Shown here: one piece after another, positions 44,179-53,639 of the stretch | Numbering within the stretch: position 1 is the first letter of the stretch | How the letters are laid out: every line of letters begins with the position of its first letter | DNA from: Leifsonia shinshuensis | GTDB lineage: Bacteria; Actinomycetota; Actinomycetes; Actinomycetales; Microbacteriaceae | NCBI RefSeq assembly: GCF_013410375.1 | Contig: NZ_JACCFL010000001.1 | Location: 4,216,001 to 4,280,000, forward strand | Length of the DNA stretch: 64,000 nt | Direction of reading: 5' to 3' | Program-made: the position numbers and the translations under genes | The notes under the pieces: model-generated | Databases searched by the model: none | Told to the model about the DNA's origin: nothing | Seen by the model: the letters and a program-made list of their open reading frames with translations, nothing else

Positions 44179-44733
44179 ATGTCAACGCGCCTCCCCTCCC
44201 TGGCCCCAGCCGACCTCGACGACGCCCAGGCAGCCCTCTACGATCGGATCGCGGGGGGACCGCGCGCGGCCGGCCCGCAGCATTTCGCGCTGACGGAACC
44301 GAGTGGCGCCCTTCGCGGGCCGTTCAACGCCTTCCTGCTCGCACCCGACCTCGGCGATGCCCTTCAGGAGCTCGGGTCGAGACTGCGGTACCGCGGCGGC
44401 TTGCCTGACCGCTCCCGCGAGATCGTGATACTTCTGGTCGCCCGCCATTGGCAGAGCACCTTCGAACGAGAGGCGCACGAGGGCGTCGGGCGCGCCGCCG
44501 GTCTGATGGAGGACGAACTCGAGGCCCTTCGGCGCGGGCGGCTGGATCCGTTCGAAGGGGAGGAGGCCACGATTGCGCGACTGACCCTCGCCCTGCTCGA
44601 CGGCGACCTGGACGACAGCGACTGGAACGACGCCGCGTCGAGCATCGGCGAAGCGGCTGTTTTCGAGGTGAGCACCCTCGTCGGTTACTACGGCATGCTC
44701 GCCCTCCAGCTGCGCGTCTTCCGGGCCGGATGA
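44179..44733 (+). CDS. Carboxymuconolactone decarboxylase (CMD) family protein
   Basis: 184 residues. The central helices RSREIVILLVARHWQSTFEREAHEGVGRAAGL match the CMD core, including the conserved His. The CxxC pair of peroxidase (AhpD-type) members is missing. Such proteins act as decarboxylases or lactone-handling enzymes in aromatic or sugar-acid catabolism. Divergent from the SDR/FAH operon and followed 54 bp later by IclR. Confidence 0.8.
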   Translation: MSTRLPSLAPADLDDAQAALYDRIAGGPRAAGPQHFALTEPSGALRGPFNAFLLAPDLGDALQELGSRLRYRGGLPDRSREIVILLVARHWQSTFEREAHEGVGRAAGLMEDELEALRRGRLDPFEGEEATIARLTLALLDGDLDDSDWNDAASSIGEAAVFEVSTLVGYYGMLALQLRVFRAG

Positions 44734-44787
44734 CCACGCGGAGGGTCGCCTTGCGTCGATCGAAGCGCTGAGATACGGTTTCGCTCT

Positions 44788-45564
44788 ATGAAAGCCGCCG
44801 AGAGCAACCGCTACCGCATCGAGGCCCTCGCCAAGGGGCTCGATGTCCTGAGCCTCTTCGACGAGACGACGACGGCGCTCAAGCTCCGCGACATCTGCGA
44901 CCGCACCGGCATCCCGATGCCGACCGCCTTCCGGGTCGTCGCGACGCTCGAGGAGGGCGGCTATCTGGAGCGGCTCGAAGACGGCACCATCAGGCCGGGG
45001 GTCGCCGTGCTCACACTGGGCTCGGCCGCACTGCGCGGCTCCAGCCTGGTCCAGCTCAGCGAACAGCCCTTGCGGCAGCTGGCCGAGGCGACCGGCGAGA
45101 CCGTCAACCTCGGTGTCCTGCGCGGCGACCAGGTGCTCTACCTGGTGCGGATCCGCAACGCCGATCTCGTCACGGCCAACATTCAGGTCGGCTCGACACT
45201 TCCGGCGGCCTTCACCTCCATGGGCAAGCTCCTGCTCTCCTACCTGTCGCCGGACGAGCTGCGCTCGCTCTACGCCGACTCGGACCTGACGGCCGCCGGT
45301 CCCAACGCGGTCCGTTCGGTGAGTGAGCTGGAGGAGCGTCTCGCCGCCATCCGGCAGCAGGGCTACGCCCTCCAGGACGAGGAGGTCGCCCCGGGCCTCC
45401 GCTCGGTCTCTGTTCCGGTGTTCGGGCGCGAGGCCCGGCCGGCCGCCGCGATCAACATCGCGGTGAACACGACCAGGCACGATCTCGCGGAGCTGCGCGG
45501 GCCGCTGCTCGACCGGGCTCGCACCGCGGCGGCGGACATCTCGCTGCGACTGCGCGCGGCCTGA
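44788..45564 (+). CDS. IclR-family transcriptional regulator
   Basis: 258 residues. Winged HTH with LRDICDRTGIPMPTAFRVVATLEEGGYLER (about 33-62). The effector domain includes GETVNLGVLRGDQVLYLVRI, AFTSMGKLLLSYL and GLRSVSVPVFG. IclR proteins commonly govern aromatic and sugar-acid catabolism. Its position between the SDR/FAH operon and the cupin-esterase operon makes both probable targets. A shared TTTTACTC occurs in both control regions (44144 and 47051). Confidence 0.9.
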   Translation: MKAAESNRYRIEALAKGLDVLSLFDETTTALKLRDICDRTGIPMPTAFRVVATLEEGGYLERLEDGTIRPGVAVLTLGSAALRGSSLVQLSEQPLRQLAEATGETVNLGVLRGDQVLYLVRIRNADLVTANIQVGSTLPAAFTSMGKLLLSYLSPDELRSLYADSDLTAAGPNAVRSVSELEERLAAIRQQGYALQDEEVAPGLRSVSVPVFGREARPAAAINIAVNTTRHDLAELRGPLLDRARTAAADISLRLRAA

Positions 45565-45591
45565 CCTTCCCTCAAGCATGGCGGTCGCCGT

Positions 45592-46386
45592 TCAGGCGAG
45601 GACGGCCGCGCAGAAGGCGAGCGCGTCGGCGAACAAGGCGTCCCGGTCGACGTCGCCCTGCCAGAGGTGCCCGGCACCGGGCACGAGGGTCAACCTGACC
45701 TCGGCACCGACGCCGGTCAGCGTCGCTGCGAAGAGCTCGCTCTGCGAGTGCGGGACGGCGTCATCGGCTAGCCCGTGCGCGATGAGCGTCGGCGGGGCGC
45801 CCGGCCTGACCCGGTGGCGGGGGCTCGCCTCCCGCGCCCGCCGCGGGTCGGCGGAGACCGCGTGCCCGAGCCAGCCGGCCTCGCGGGTGGTCGCGTCGTG
45901 CGTCTGGCCGAGGGAGACGGCGAGCGCCTCCAGGTCGGACGGTCCGTACCAGTCGACCAGCCCGCGGACGCCGGATCCCGGCTCGAGAGCCACGAGTGCC
46001 GCAAGGGTCGCGCCGGCCGATTCCCCCCACAGCACGATCCGGGAGGCGTCGACCCCGAGCTCGTCGGCATGGGCGCGCAGCCACTCCACGGCGGTGCTGA
46101 GGTCGTCGACCTGGGCAGGGAAGACCGCCTCGCCGCTCAGCCGGTAGTCGACCGATGCGACCGCGATTCCCGCCGCCGCGATGCGCTCGAACGGCGTCGG
46201 CCCAGCGTCCTCCGGGCCCGGGCGCATGGTCGGCACGAAGGTGCCGCGGTCTCCTCCACGCCAACCGCCGCCGTGCACGAACACGACCACGGGAGGCGGA
46301 GACCCGAGCGGCCCTCCCGGCTCCGGGAGATGCAGATCGAGTTCGAGCGGCCCGGAAGCCGCCTCGGAGAAGGCGTAAGTCGGCAC
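45592..46386 (-). CDS. Alpha/beta-hydrolase/esterase coupled to quercetinase-type cupin
   Basis: 264 residues. Oxyanion motif VHGGGWRGGD, nucleophile elbow GESAGAT, acid in HGLADDAV and His in GAGHLW, a BD-FAE/HSL-like arrangement. Starts with GTG 6 bp after the cupin stop, so the two are co-transcribed. Quercetinases yield a depside ester of protocatechuate and phloroglucinol carboxylate, and an esterase in the same operon is a natural next step. That assignment is inference. Confidence 0.82.
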   Translation of the reverse strand: MPTYAFSEAASGPLELDLHLPEPGGPLGSPPPVVVFVHGGGWRGGDRGTFVPTMRPGPEDAGPTPFERIAAAGIAVASVDYRLSGEAVFPAQVDDLSTAVEWLRAHADELGVDASRIVLWGESAGATLAALVALEPGSGVRGLVDWYGPSDLEALAVSLGQTHDATTREAGWLGHAVSADPRRAREASPRHRVRPGAPPTLIAHGLADDAVPHSQSELFAATLTGVGAEVRLTLVPGAGHLWQGDVDRDALFADALAFCAAVLA

Positions 46387-46392
46387 GGAGGC

Positions 46393-46950
46393 TCAGTCGT
46401 CCAGGAACTTGTAGTCGGGCCGGAACACCGTGCCGTAGAGCTCCCCGGCCGCGCGCATCTGGTCGAACGACGGCGCGTAGAACTCCGACGGCTGCGGGAT
46501 CCCCGGCTTGGTGGTCGGGGTGCCCAGAGCGTGGAAGAAGCGGGCGAAGCCTCCCGAGCTGACCCCGAGCACGCGTGCGGTCGACTCGATGCGGAAAGCG
46601 TGGATGGTGCCCTTCGGCACGTAGCCGAACGCACCGGCCTGGAGCACGCGGTCGTCCTTGAAGCCCTTCTCGTCGTCCATCCACAGATGCACGGCGCCGT
46701 CGATCACGAAGAAGATCTCGTGCGTGTACGGGTGGATGTGGGCCGGGATGATGTCGCCGGCGCCTCCCTCGGTCGTGAAGACGTCGTACTGGCCTTCGGT
46801 CTCGTCGCCCGTGAGCAGGACGGTGAAGAGCGTGTCGAACACCACGCTCTTCTCGCCCTCCCCCTTGTCGAGGAAGAACGGTTCGGGGGTGCCGGGCAGG
46901 ATCCCGGCATGGGGGTGGGGACCGGGTTTCGTGGTCTCGTCCAGGGACAT
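46393..46950 (-). CDS. Single-cupin dioxygenase resembling quercetin 2,3-dioxygenase
   Basis: 185 residues. Cupin motif 1 is PAHIHPYTHEIFFVIDG, with ligands H71, H73 and E78; motif 2 supplies H117 (GTIHAFR). Length, ligand spacing and the C-terminal RFFHALGTPT...RPDYKF resemble the mono-cupin quercetinase QueD of Streptomyces. That enzyme opens the flavonol C ring, releasing CO. The strong GAGGAGG ribosome site suggests high expression. Other cupin oxygenases cannot be excluded. Confidence 0.78.
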   Translation of the reverse strand: MSLDETTKPGPHPHAGILPGTPEPFFLDKGEGEKSVVFDTLFTVLLTGDETEGQYDVFTTEGGAGDIIPAHIHPYTHEIFFVIDGAVHLWMDDEKGFKDDRVLQAGAFGYVPKGTIHAFRIESTARVLGVSSGGFARFFHALGTPTTKPGIPQPSEFYAPSFDQMRAAGELYGTVFRPDYKFLDD

Positions 46951-47136
46951 GGGTCAACCTCCTCGTTGAGTCGCGTCCTCAGCAGCCTGAGCGCTCGACA
47001 GCGCGAAAGCCAGTTCGTCCTGCCTAACGCCGGATAGGCGAAACCAAACTTTTACTCTTCGAAATTTCCTTTCATTCGCGTCCGGACGCGTGCTAAAACC
47101 GACCCACACGGCACCACACGATCATTGGAGATCACG
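46951..47136. promoter_or_regulatory. Divergent control region between cupin and ABC importer operons
   Basis: Contains a perfect 14-bp palindrome CGCGTCCGGACGCG (47078-47091), a GAAATTTC palindrome (47062-47069) and TTTTACTC (47051-47058). The last also occurs in the SDR/CMD divergent region, suggesting a shared regulator, perhaps the IclR protein. Confidence 0.45.
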
Positions 47137-48693
47137 ATGTCCCGAATCACTTCCCGCGCCCTGGCGGTGACGGCGGCGATCGCCGCGGCCGCCCTGACGC
47201 TCACGGCCTGCTCAGGCAGCGGCTCCGGTTCCGGCGGTCAGGTCGACACGACGAAGCTCGTGATCGGTCTCGAATCGGATCAGGCCGCTCTGGGCTACGA
47301 CCCGCTCCGCTACTCGGCAGGCCAGCGCATGTTCTTCGAGGGGATGTACGACTCGCTGTTCAAGATCGACCAGTCCGGCAAAGTCGTGCCCGATCTGGCC
47401 ACAAACTCGAGCTACAGCGCCGACAAGACCCAGCTGACCTTGACGCTCGACACCAGGGCCGCGTTCAGCGACGGCAGCACGCTGACTGCCGACCTCGTCA
47501 AGAAGAACCTGGACGCCCGCACCAACCCGAATCTGTCGGCGTACTCGTCGTTCGCCGCGGGAGGTCAGAACGAGATCAAGGATGTGAAGGTCGTGGATGA
47601 CAAGACCGTCACCCTCACCTTCGCAACGCCTCAGCCGGCCTTCGAGTCCAACCTCGTCTTCCCCGGCGGCGTCGTCGTCGGGGAAAAGGGCGTCACGGAC
47701 CGGAGCAGTCTGGACAAGGCCCCCGACGGGTCGGGTCCGCTTCAGCTCGACGCGAGCAAGACCGTCAAGGGCAACAGCTACCTTCTCGTGAAGAAGAAGA
47801 ACGACCCCGCCGCCAAGGCGTATCCGTTCAACTCGTACGAGTTCAAGCCGATCCTCGATCCGCAGGCCCGCGTCAACGCCGCACTGTCGGGCGAGGTCGA
47901 CACGGCCGACATCACCGCGGAGACGCAGGATCAGGTCAAGTCGTCGGGCGTCGGGCTCGTCGCCAACGGGGGGACGGTCGTCGACCTGCTGCCGTTCGAC
48001 AAGAACGGGACCCTCGCTCCGCAGTGGGGCGACCCCCGGGTCTGGAAGGCTCTGTCGATCGCCATCGATCGGAACGCCTACGTCAAGGCCGTCCACAAGG
48101 GCGACCTGCCCACCGCCAATGCCTTGCCGAAGGACAACCCCGGCTACCTCCCGTCGCTCGAGAAGGACTACGCGTACGACCCGACGGCGGCGAAGAAGCT
48201 GCTCGCAGATGCGGGCTACCCGAACGGGTTCTCGTTCGACTTCACGATCACGAGCGCCAGCCAGCGCGACCTGGAGGCCATCCAGCCGTACTGGAAGGCG
48301 ATCGGCGTCACCGTGAACCTGAAGAACGCGGCCTCCACCGAGCAGGCTTTCGCCGCGGTCAAGACAGAACCGGTCGGCGGACCCATCCCGCTGACCTGGA
48401 CCAACCCGGCGGCCAACGTCTTCGGTGTCCTGTTCGGATTCGCCAACGCGCACAACGCGAGCAACGACCAGATCAAGGGCGCCTTCGGCGCTTACGGGGC
48501 AGCGGGAGGCGACACGGCGAAGCAAGCGGCGGCCCTCAAGGACCTGAACAAGGCCATGGTCGAGTCGGGCTGGCTCATCCCGCTCTTCGAGCAGCTGTCG
48601 CCGTGGGCGTACAGCACGAGCAAGCTGAAGAAGCCGACGTTCCCGGGCGCCGACTCCTTCCCGATCCTGGCGTCCCTGACGCCCGCATCCTGA
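47137..48693 (+). CDS. Family-5 (peptide/nickel-type) ABC binding lipoprotein
   Basis: 518 residues with a type II signal peptide and lipobox LTAC (Cys25), then a Gly/Ser linker. The SBP-family-5 layout is present: LRYSAGQRMFFEGMYDSLFKID near the N-terminus, the AFSDGSTLTADLVKKNLDAR region and WGDPRVWKALSIAIDRNAYV. The chosen ATG follows TTGGAG with a seven-base gap. It leads a four-gene importer operon. Family-5 importers carry peptides, but also plant oligosaccharides and opines; here a flavonoid-related or glycosidic ligand is possible. Confidence 0.88.
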   Translation: MSRITSRALAVTAAIAAAALTLTACSGSGSGSGGQVDTTKLVIGLESDQAALGYDPLRYSAGQRMFFEGMYDSLFKIDQSGKVVPDLATNSSYSADKTQLTLTLDTRAAFSDGSTLTADLVKKNLDARTNPNLSAYSSFAAGGQNEIKDVKVVDDKTVTLTFATPQPAFESNLVFPGGVVVGEKGVTDRSSLDKAPDGSGPLQLDASKTVKGNSYLLVKKKNDPAAKAYPFNSYEFKPILDPQARVNAALSGEVDTADITAETQDQVKSSGVGLVANGGTVVDLLPFDKNGTLAPQWGDPRVWKALSIAIDRNAYVKAVHKGDLPTANALPKDNPGYLPSLEKDYAYDPTAAKKLLADAGYPNGFSFDFTITSASQRDLEAIQPYWKAIGVTVNLKNAASTEQAFAAVKTEPVGGPIPLTWTNPAANVFGVLFGFANAHNASNDQIKGAFGAYGAAGGDTAKQAAALKDLNKAMVESGWLIPLFEQLSPWAYSTSKLKKPTFPGADSFPILASLTPAS

Positions 48694-48746
48694 CGCAGGT
48701 CCCGGTGGCGGCTCCGGCCGTCACCGGGACCTCTTCGGAGCTCACG

Positions 48747-49688
48747 ATGATCCTCTTCGCACTCAAGCGCGTCGGCTTCGCGGTCCTCACCGTCCTGGTG
48801 GCCACCGCGATCGCCTTCGTGCTGGTCCACCTCTCCGGTTCGACCCCGGGCGGCGTCGCCCTCGGCAACACGGCCACGAACGCGCAGATCCACGCCTACA
48901 ACGTCAAGGCGGGGTGGTACGAGCCGTGGCCGCAGCAGTACGTCGCGTGGTGGGGGCAGGTCCTCCACGGAAACCTCGGCACCTCCCTCATCGATGGGCG
49001 GAGCATTGGAGACGACATCTCCAAACGGCTCCCTGTCACCGCCGCGCTGGCGGTCTTCGGGACTCTCCTGGCGTGCGCGGCGGGAATCTCCCTCGGCGTG
49101 GTCGCCGCCGTCCGGCGGGGATCCGTCGACCGTGGGATCACGGCGGTCTCCGGCATCCTCCTCTCCGTCCCGCCGTTCTGGGTCGGCGTCCTGCTCGTGT
49201 TCGTGTTCGCCGTGCAGCTCCACCTGCTCCCCGCGACCGGCTTCGTCCCCTTCTCCGTCAACCCGACCATGTGGGCCCGCTCACTCGTCCTGCCCGTTCT
49301 GACGGTCGCGGTCACCTCGCTCGCCGGCATCGCGCGCCAGACGCGCGCGTCGATGTCCGAGGTCCTCACCCAGGAGCATATGCGCAGCCTCCGGGCGCTC
49401 GGCACGCCGACCAACCGCATCATCTACGTCCACGCCCTGCGCGGCGCGAGCCTCCCGATCCTCGCGAGCGTCGGGATCATGTTCATCGTCCTGTTCGGCG
49501 GCTCGGCCGTGATCGAGGTCCTGTTCGCGCTGCCCGGTATCGGACAGGCGATGCAGTCCGCCGTGGGGTCCGCCGACCTCCCCTTCGTCCAGGCCCTGGT
49601 GCTCGTGGCGACGCTCGTCGTCGTCGTCGTGAACCTCGTGCTCGAACTCCTCACCCGCGTCCTCGACCCGAAGCTGCGTGCCGCATGA
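48747..49688 (+). CDS. DppB-type ABC importer permease
   Basis: 313 residues with six helices. N-terminal domain and GNLGTSLIDGRSIGDDISKRLPVTAAL are typical of DppB/OppB permeases, and LTQEHMRSLRALGTPTNRIIYVHALR is the EAA loop. The ATG follows CGGAGCTCACG, 53 bp after the binding-protein stop. Its stop overlaps the next start (ATGA). Confidence 0.87.
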   Translation: MILFALKRVGFAVLTVLVATAIAFVLVHLSGSTPGGVALGNTATNAQIHAYNVKAGWYEPWPQQYVAWWGQVLHGNLGTSLIDGRSIGDDISKRLPVTAALAVFGTLLACAAGISLGVVAAVRRGSVDRGITAVSGILLSVPPFWVGVLLVFVFAVQLHLLPATGFVPFSVNPTMWARSLVLPVLTVAVTSLAGIARQTRASMSEVLTQEHMRSLRALGTPTNRIIYVHALRGASLPILASVGIMFIVLFGGSAVIEVLFALPGIGQAMQSAVGSADLPFVQALVLVATLVVVVVNLVLELLTRVLDPKLRAA

Positions 49689-51745
49689 CACCCTCGACAA
49701 CCTCCATCGCCCTCCCGCGACGCACGGAGCGCCGGCTCAGCCGGCGGCTGGTCCGCTCCCCCTGGGCGGTCGTCGCGATCGCCTGGCTGGTGCTCCTCGT
49801 CGTCGCCTCCCTCACCTCCCCGCTGTGGCTGCGCTACGGTCCGCTCCAGCAGGACCTCGGCGCCGTTCTTCAGGGTCCCTCCCTCGCCCATCTGCTCGGA
49901 ACCGACGAGCTGGGCCGTGACATCCTGTCCCGCCTGGTCACCGCGGCTGCGCCGACGCTGCTCGTGGCGCTCATCACCCCCGTCGTCGCGGTCCTCATCA
50001 CCGTTCCCATCACGCTGTGGGCGTCGCGTCGCCCCCGCGCCGAGGGCGTCACGAACCGCGTCGCCGAGATCGTGCTCTCGCTCCCCGGAACCGTCATCGT
50101 GCTCGCCGTCATCGCGGCGGTCGGCACGAACATGCCCCTGGTCATGGGGATCTTCGGCGTCATCCTCTTCGGAGCGCTTTACAAGATCTTCTTCGGCCAG
50201 TCGAAGTCGCTGCACCGGCAGCTCTACGTCGAGGCCGCCGCGATCGACGGGGTGAAGCCGATGAGCGCGAGCCTGCGTCACGTGTTGCCGAACATGTCGG
50301 CGACGATCGTGGTCCAGTTCGTGCTGCTGTTCGGTGTGGCCATCGGACTCCAGGCCGGACTGGCCTTCATCGGGCTCGGACCGCAGCCTCCCACCCCGAC
50401 CTGGGGCGGCATGATCCAGACCGCGGCCAAGTACATCTTCCAGGACCCGTGGATGATGATCCCGACCGGCGGGATCCTCGCCCTCACGCTCATCGCCGCC
50501 AACGCCCTCGCCGACATCCTCGGTGGCGGCGCGGCGACGCCTCCGTCCCTCATCTCGTTGCGGCGACGGAGGGGCAGGACGGCGGCCGCCGGTGAACTCG
50601 AGCGGGCCTCGGTGCTCGCGCCGTCAGAGGCGATCCTCGAGTCCGCGCCGGTCGCTCCGATCGTCGATCTCGACGGGCGCCGGCCGCTGGATGCTCCCAA
50701 CGACGCGGCCGCATCCGGCACGCCTGCGGACGGCGAGCTCGTCGTCCGTGACCTCGTCATCGGCGTCGATGACGGACCCGCCTTGGTGACCGGCGTCTCC
50801 CTGCGCGTCCGCCCAGGCACGGTCACGGGGCTCGTCGGAGAGTCGGGCTGCGGAAAGAGCGTTACGTCCTACTCGCTGCTGGGCTTGCTTGCGCCGGGAT
50901 TGTCCGTCCGCTCGGGGTCGATCCGCTGGGGAGCCCTCGACCTGGCCCATGCCGGCGAGAAAACGCTCCAGCGAGTGCGCGGGCATGAGATCGCCTTCAT
51001 CTCGCAGGAGCCCACTCGCGCCCTCGATCCCATGTTCACGGTCGGCTGGCAGCTGCGGGTCGCCATCCAGCGGCTTCGCGGCGTTCGCAAGGCCGAAGCC
51101 CGCACGATCGCGGCTCAGCTCCTCACCGACGTCGGGATCGTCGACGTGCCACGCGTCCTCAAGAGCTATCCGCACCAGATCTCTGGAGGGATGGCCCAGC
51201 GCGTGGCGATCTCGCTCGCCCTGGCCGGGCGGCCGAAGCTCCTCATCGCCGACGAGCCCACTACCGCCCTCGACGTCACCGTGCAGGCGGAGATCCTGGC
51301 GCTCCTTCGCAGCCTTGTCGCGGAGCGGTCGATGTCGGTGATCCTCGTGACCCACGACCTTGGCGTGGTCGCCGACCTCTGTGACGAGGTGTCCGTAATG
51401 TACGCGGGCGAGATCGTCGAATCCGGAAGCGTGCGCGACGTGCTCCTCCGGCCCGAGCACCCGTACACGATGGCTCTGCTCGCCGCCGACCCGCACATGG
51501 CGGCGGATCCGAACGGGCTCGCCCGTCTGGCCACCATCCCGGGCCAGGTCCCCGCGCCCGCCGACTGGCCACGCGGATGCCGGTTCGCAGACCGGTGCCG
51601 CTTCGCGACGATCGCCTGCCGGAGCATCGTCCCGCTCGAGCCGAGGCTCGAGGGAGAGGGCGGCGTCCGCTGCGTCAGACGCGACGAGGTCCGGGGTCAG
51701 CAGGAGGCGTGGCTCACGCCCACGGACAAGGAGGGCGCCGCATGA
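49685..51745 (+). CDS. DppC-DppD fusion: permease joined to ABC ATPase
   Basis: 686 residues. Residues 1-~284 are a DppC-type permease (GTDELGRDILSR at 72-83; EAA loop YVEAAAIDGVKPMSASLRHVLP around 181-202). An Arg/Ala-rich linker (~285-350) joins a complete DppD-type ATPase: Walker A GESGCGKS 385-392, signature ISGGMAQR, Walker B LLIADEPTTALD, and the C-terminal Cys-containing CRFADRCRFATIAC oligopeptide-ATPase extension. No stop separates the halves. Such fusions occur but are less common than separate genes. Confidence 0.87.
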   Translation: MTPSTTSIALPRRTERRLSRRLVRSPWAVVAIAWLVLLVVASLTSPLWLRYGPLQQDLGAVLQGPSLAHLLGTDELGRDILSRLVTAAAPTLLVALITPVVAVLITVPITLWASRRPRAEGVTNRVAEIVLSLPGTVIVLAVIAAVGTNMPLVMGIFGVILFGALYKIFFGQSKSLHRQLYVEAAAIDGVKPMSASLRHVLPNMSATIVVQFVLLFGVAIGLQAGLAFIGLGPQPPTPTWGGMIQTAAKYIFQDPWMMIPTGGILALTLIAANALADILGGGAATPPSLISLRRRRGRTAAAGELERASVLAPSEAILESAPVAPIVDLDGRRPLDAPNDAAASGTPADGELVVRDLVIGVDDGPALVTGVSLRVRPGTVTGLVGESGCGKSVTSYSLLGLLAPGLSVRSGSIRWGALDLAHAGEKTLQRVRGHEIAFISQEPTRALDPMFTVGWQLRVAIQRLRGVRKAEARTIAAQLLTDVGIVDVPRVLKSYPHQISGGMAQRVAISLALAGRPKLLIADEPTTALDVTVQAEILALLRSLVAERSMSVILVTHDLGVVADLCDEVSVMYAGEIVESGSVRDVLLRPEHPYTMALLAADPHMAADPNGLARLATIPGQVPAPADWPRGCRFADRCRFATIACRSIVPLEPRLEGEGGVRCVRRDEVRGQQEAWLTPTDKEGAA

Positions 51746-52611
51746 GCGCACACACGACGACGGAGGACCGCACCGCGGCGATCGCGCCCCCGCTTCTCGA
51801 GGTGCGCAATCTCGTGGTCCGGTACGGCAAGAACACGGCGCCGGCGGTCGACGACGTCTCGTTCACCATCGGTCAGGGCGAGACGCTCGGTCTGATCGGC
51901 GAATCCGGTTCGGGGAAGACGACCATCGGCCGGGCGATCCTCGGACTAGTCCCCGTCGCCAGCGGGCGGATCCTGTTTCAGGGCCGCGACATCACCCAGG
52001 CCTCCGCCGCACAGCGCCGCGCCCTCCGCGGCGAGCTCCGGGCCGTCTTCCAGGACCCGTACTCCTCCCTCGACCCGCGGCAGACCATCGGGCAGGCGAT
52101 TGGCGAGCCGTTGCGGGTGGCGGGGACATCGCGCGGCGATCGGCTCAGCCGGATCACCGCGGTTCTCGACGCCGTCGGTCTTCCCGCCGCCTCGGCGGCC
52201 CGCTACCCGCGCGAGTTCTCCGGAGGCCAGCGGCAGCGAATCGCGATCGCACGCGCCTTGATCACCGACCCGGTCCTGGTCGTCTGCGACGAGGCCGTCA
52301 GCGCGCTCGACCTGTCGACGCAGGCGCAGGTCCTGAACCTTCTGGCCTCCCTCCGGGAACGGTCCGAGCTGGGCTACCTGTTCATCGCCCACGACATGGC
52401 CGTGGTCGAGTTCCTGGCGCAGCGCATCGTGGTTCTCAACCGTGGCCGGGTCGTCGAGGAGGGCACGACGGCCGAGGTCGTCGGGAACCCGAAGGAGCAC
52501 TACACACGAGTGCTGATGGCGGCATCACCCGTGCCCGACCCCGACGAGCAGGCCCGGCGGCGGGAGACCTGGCGCGCACTGCGCGCATCCGCTGCGACCG
52601 ACGCGGCCTGA
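51742..52611 (+). CDS. DppF-type ABC importer ATPase
   Basis: 289 residues: Walker A GESGSGKT, Q-loop AVFQDPYSSLDPR, signature FSGGQRQRIAIARAL, Walker B LVVCDEAVSALD and switch FIAHDM. It pairs with the ATPase half of the preceding fusion. The ATG overlaps the fusion's stop (ATGA). A small GCCGG/CCGGC inverted repeat immediately follows the stop. Confidence 0.88.
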   Translation: MSAHTTTEDRTAAIAPPLLEVRNLVVRYGKNTAPAVDDVSFTIGQGETLGLIGESGSGKTTIGRAILGLVPVASGRILFQGRDITQASAAQRRALRGELRAVFQDPYSSLDPRQTIGQAIGEPLRVAGTSRGDRLSRITAVLDAVGLPAASAARYPREFSGGQRQRIAIARALITDPVLVVCDEAVSALDLSTQAQVLNLLASLRERSELGYLFIAHDMAVVEFLAQRIVVLNRGRVVEEGTTAEVVGNPKEHYTRVLMAASPVPDPDEQARRRETWRALRASAATDAA

Positions 52612-52636
52612 GCCGGCGCATGACCGGCGGACTGTG

Positions 52637-53536
52637 TCAGGCGCGCGCGGCGCGAGCTTCCGCCTCAACCACTGCGACAAACGCCGCGACCACCGGGTCG
52701 CGCCGGCGACGGGTGCACAGGAGGATCGTGGCCGGCTCGATGTCCTCGATCGGGACGAACGCCAGTTCGGAGCGACGGTAGTGTGTCGCGGCTGAAGCCG
52801 CCGCGATGTTAACGCCCATGCCTGCACCCACCAGGGCCAGGATTCCGTCGATGTCCTGGGCGACGGGACCGACGCGTGGATGGCTGCCGTCCGGGCGCGG
52901 GTCGACGAGCCACCAGGCGATCGCCCGCGGGTCGCCCCCTGAGACGGCCACGAAGGTCTCGTCCCTGGTCTCGTCGATGGTGATGGAGGCGCGCTCAGCC
53001 AGGTGGTGCCCTGCCGGCACCACCAGCACGCGCGGTTCGGTCCACATCGGCGTCGCCGTCACGACGTCCTCGTCCACCGCGAGCGGCGCTGGCGCGAAGA
53101 CCGCATCCACTCGGCCCGCCGCGAGTTCCACCTGCGGGTCGAAGAAACCGACCTTCCGCATCTCGAGTCGTAGTCCTGGGATTCGCTGGACGGCGCTCGC
53201 GATCGCTCGGGAGGTGAGGGGGCCGGCTCCGGCCGCGACCACTCCGATGCGGAGAACAGGGGCGGGCGCGTTGTGCCTGGCGGTGATCCAGTCGATGACA
53301 TCCTGGTGCGCGTCCACCGCGCGGCGTGCGTGCGGCAGCAGCTCCTCCCCCGCAGTCGTCAGAGCGACGGCCCGGGACGTCCGCTCGAACAACGGCTCCC
53401 CGACGACGCTCTCCAGCCGCGAGATCTGCTGGCTCAGGGAGGGCGGCGAGATGTTGAGCCGCGCCGCTGCAGCCGCGAAGTGCAGTTCTTCTGCGAGCAC
53501 ACAGAAGTAGCGCAGGGTGTGGATGGGGACGTCCAT
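52637..53536 (-). CDS. LysR-family transcriptional regulator
   Basis: 299 residues. N-terminal HTH: LRYFCVLAEELHFAAAAARLNISPPSLSQQISRLE (8-42). The effector-binding domain includes VLRIGVVAAGAGPLTS and the second-lobe GAGMGVNIAAA. It is convergent with the ABC importer operon, so the target is uncertain. Possible targets are the importer or the TetR/GH1 genes. Confidence 0.88.
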   Translation of the reverse strand: MDVPIHTLRYFCVLAEELHFAAAAARLNISPPSLSQQISRLESVVGEPLFERTSRAVALTTAGEELLPHARRAVDAHQDVIDWITARHNAPAPVLRIGVVAAGAGPLTSRAIASAVQRIPGLRLEMRKVGFFDPQVELAAGRVDAVFAPAPLAVDEDVVTATPMWTEPRVLVVPAGHHLAERASITIDETRDETFVAVSGGDPRAIAWWLVDPRPDGSHPRVGPVAQDIDGILALVGAGMGVNIAAASAATHYRRSELAFVPIEDIEPATILLCTRRRRDPVVAAFVAVVEAEARAARA

Positions 53537-53639
53537 GTCTCTCCGAAGCGGCCGGTCCGGCGTGTGGTGACAGCGAGCCTAAGCCATCGATGGTTCCGGG
53601 ATCGATCAGACGAGCGGCTCACGCAAGCTCATGCCGCTC

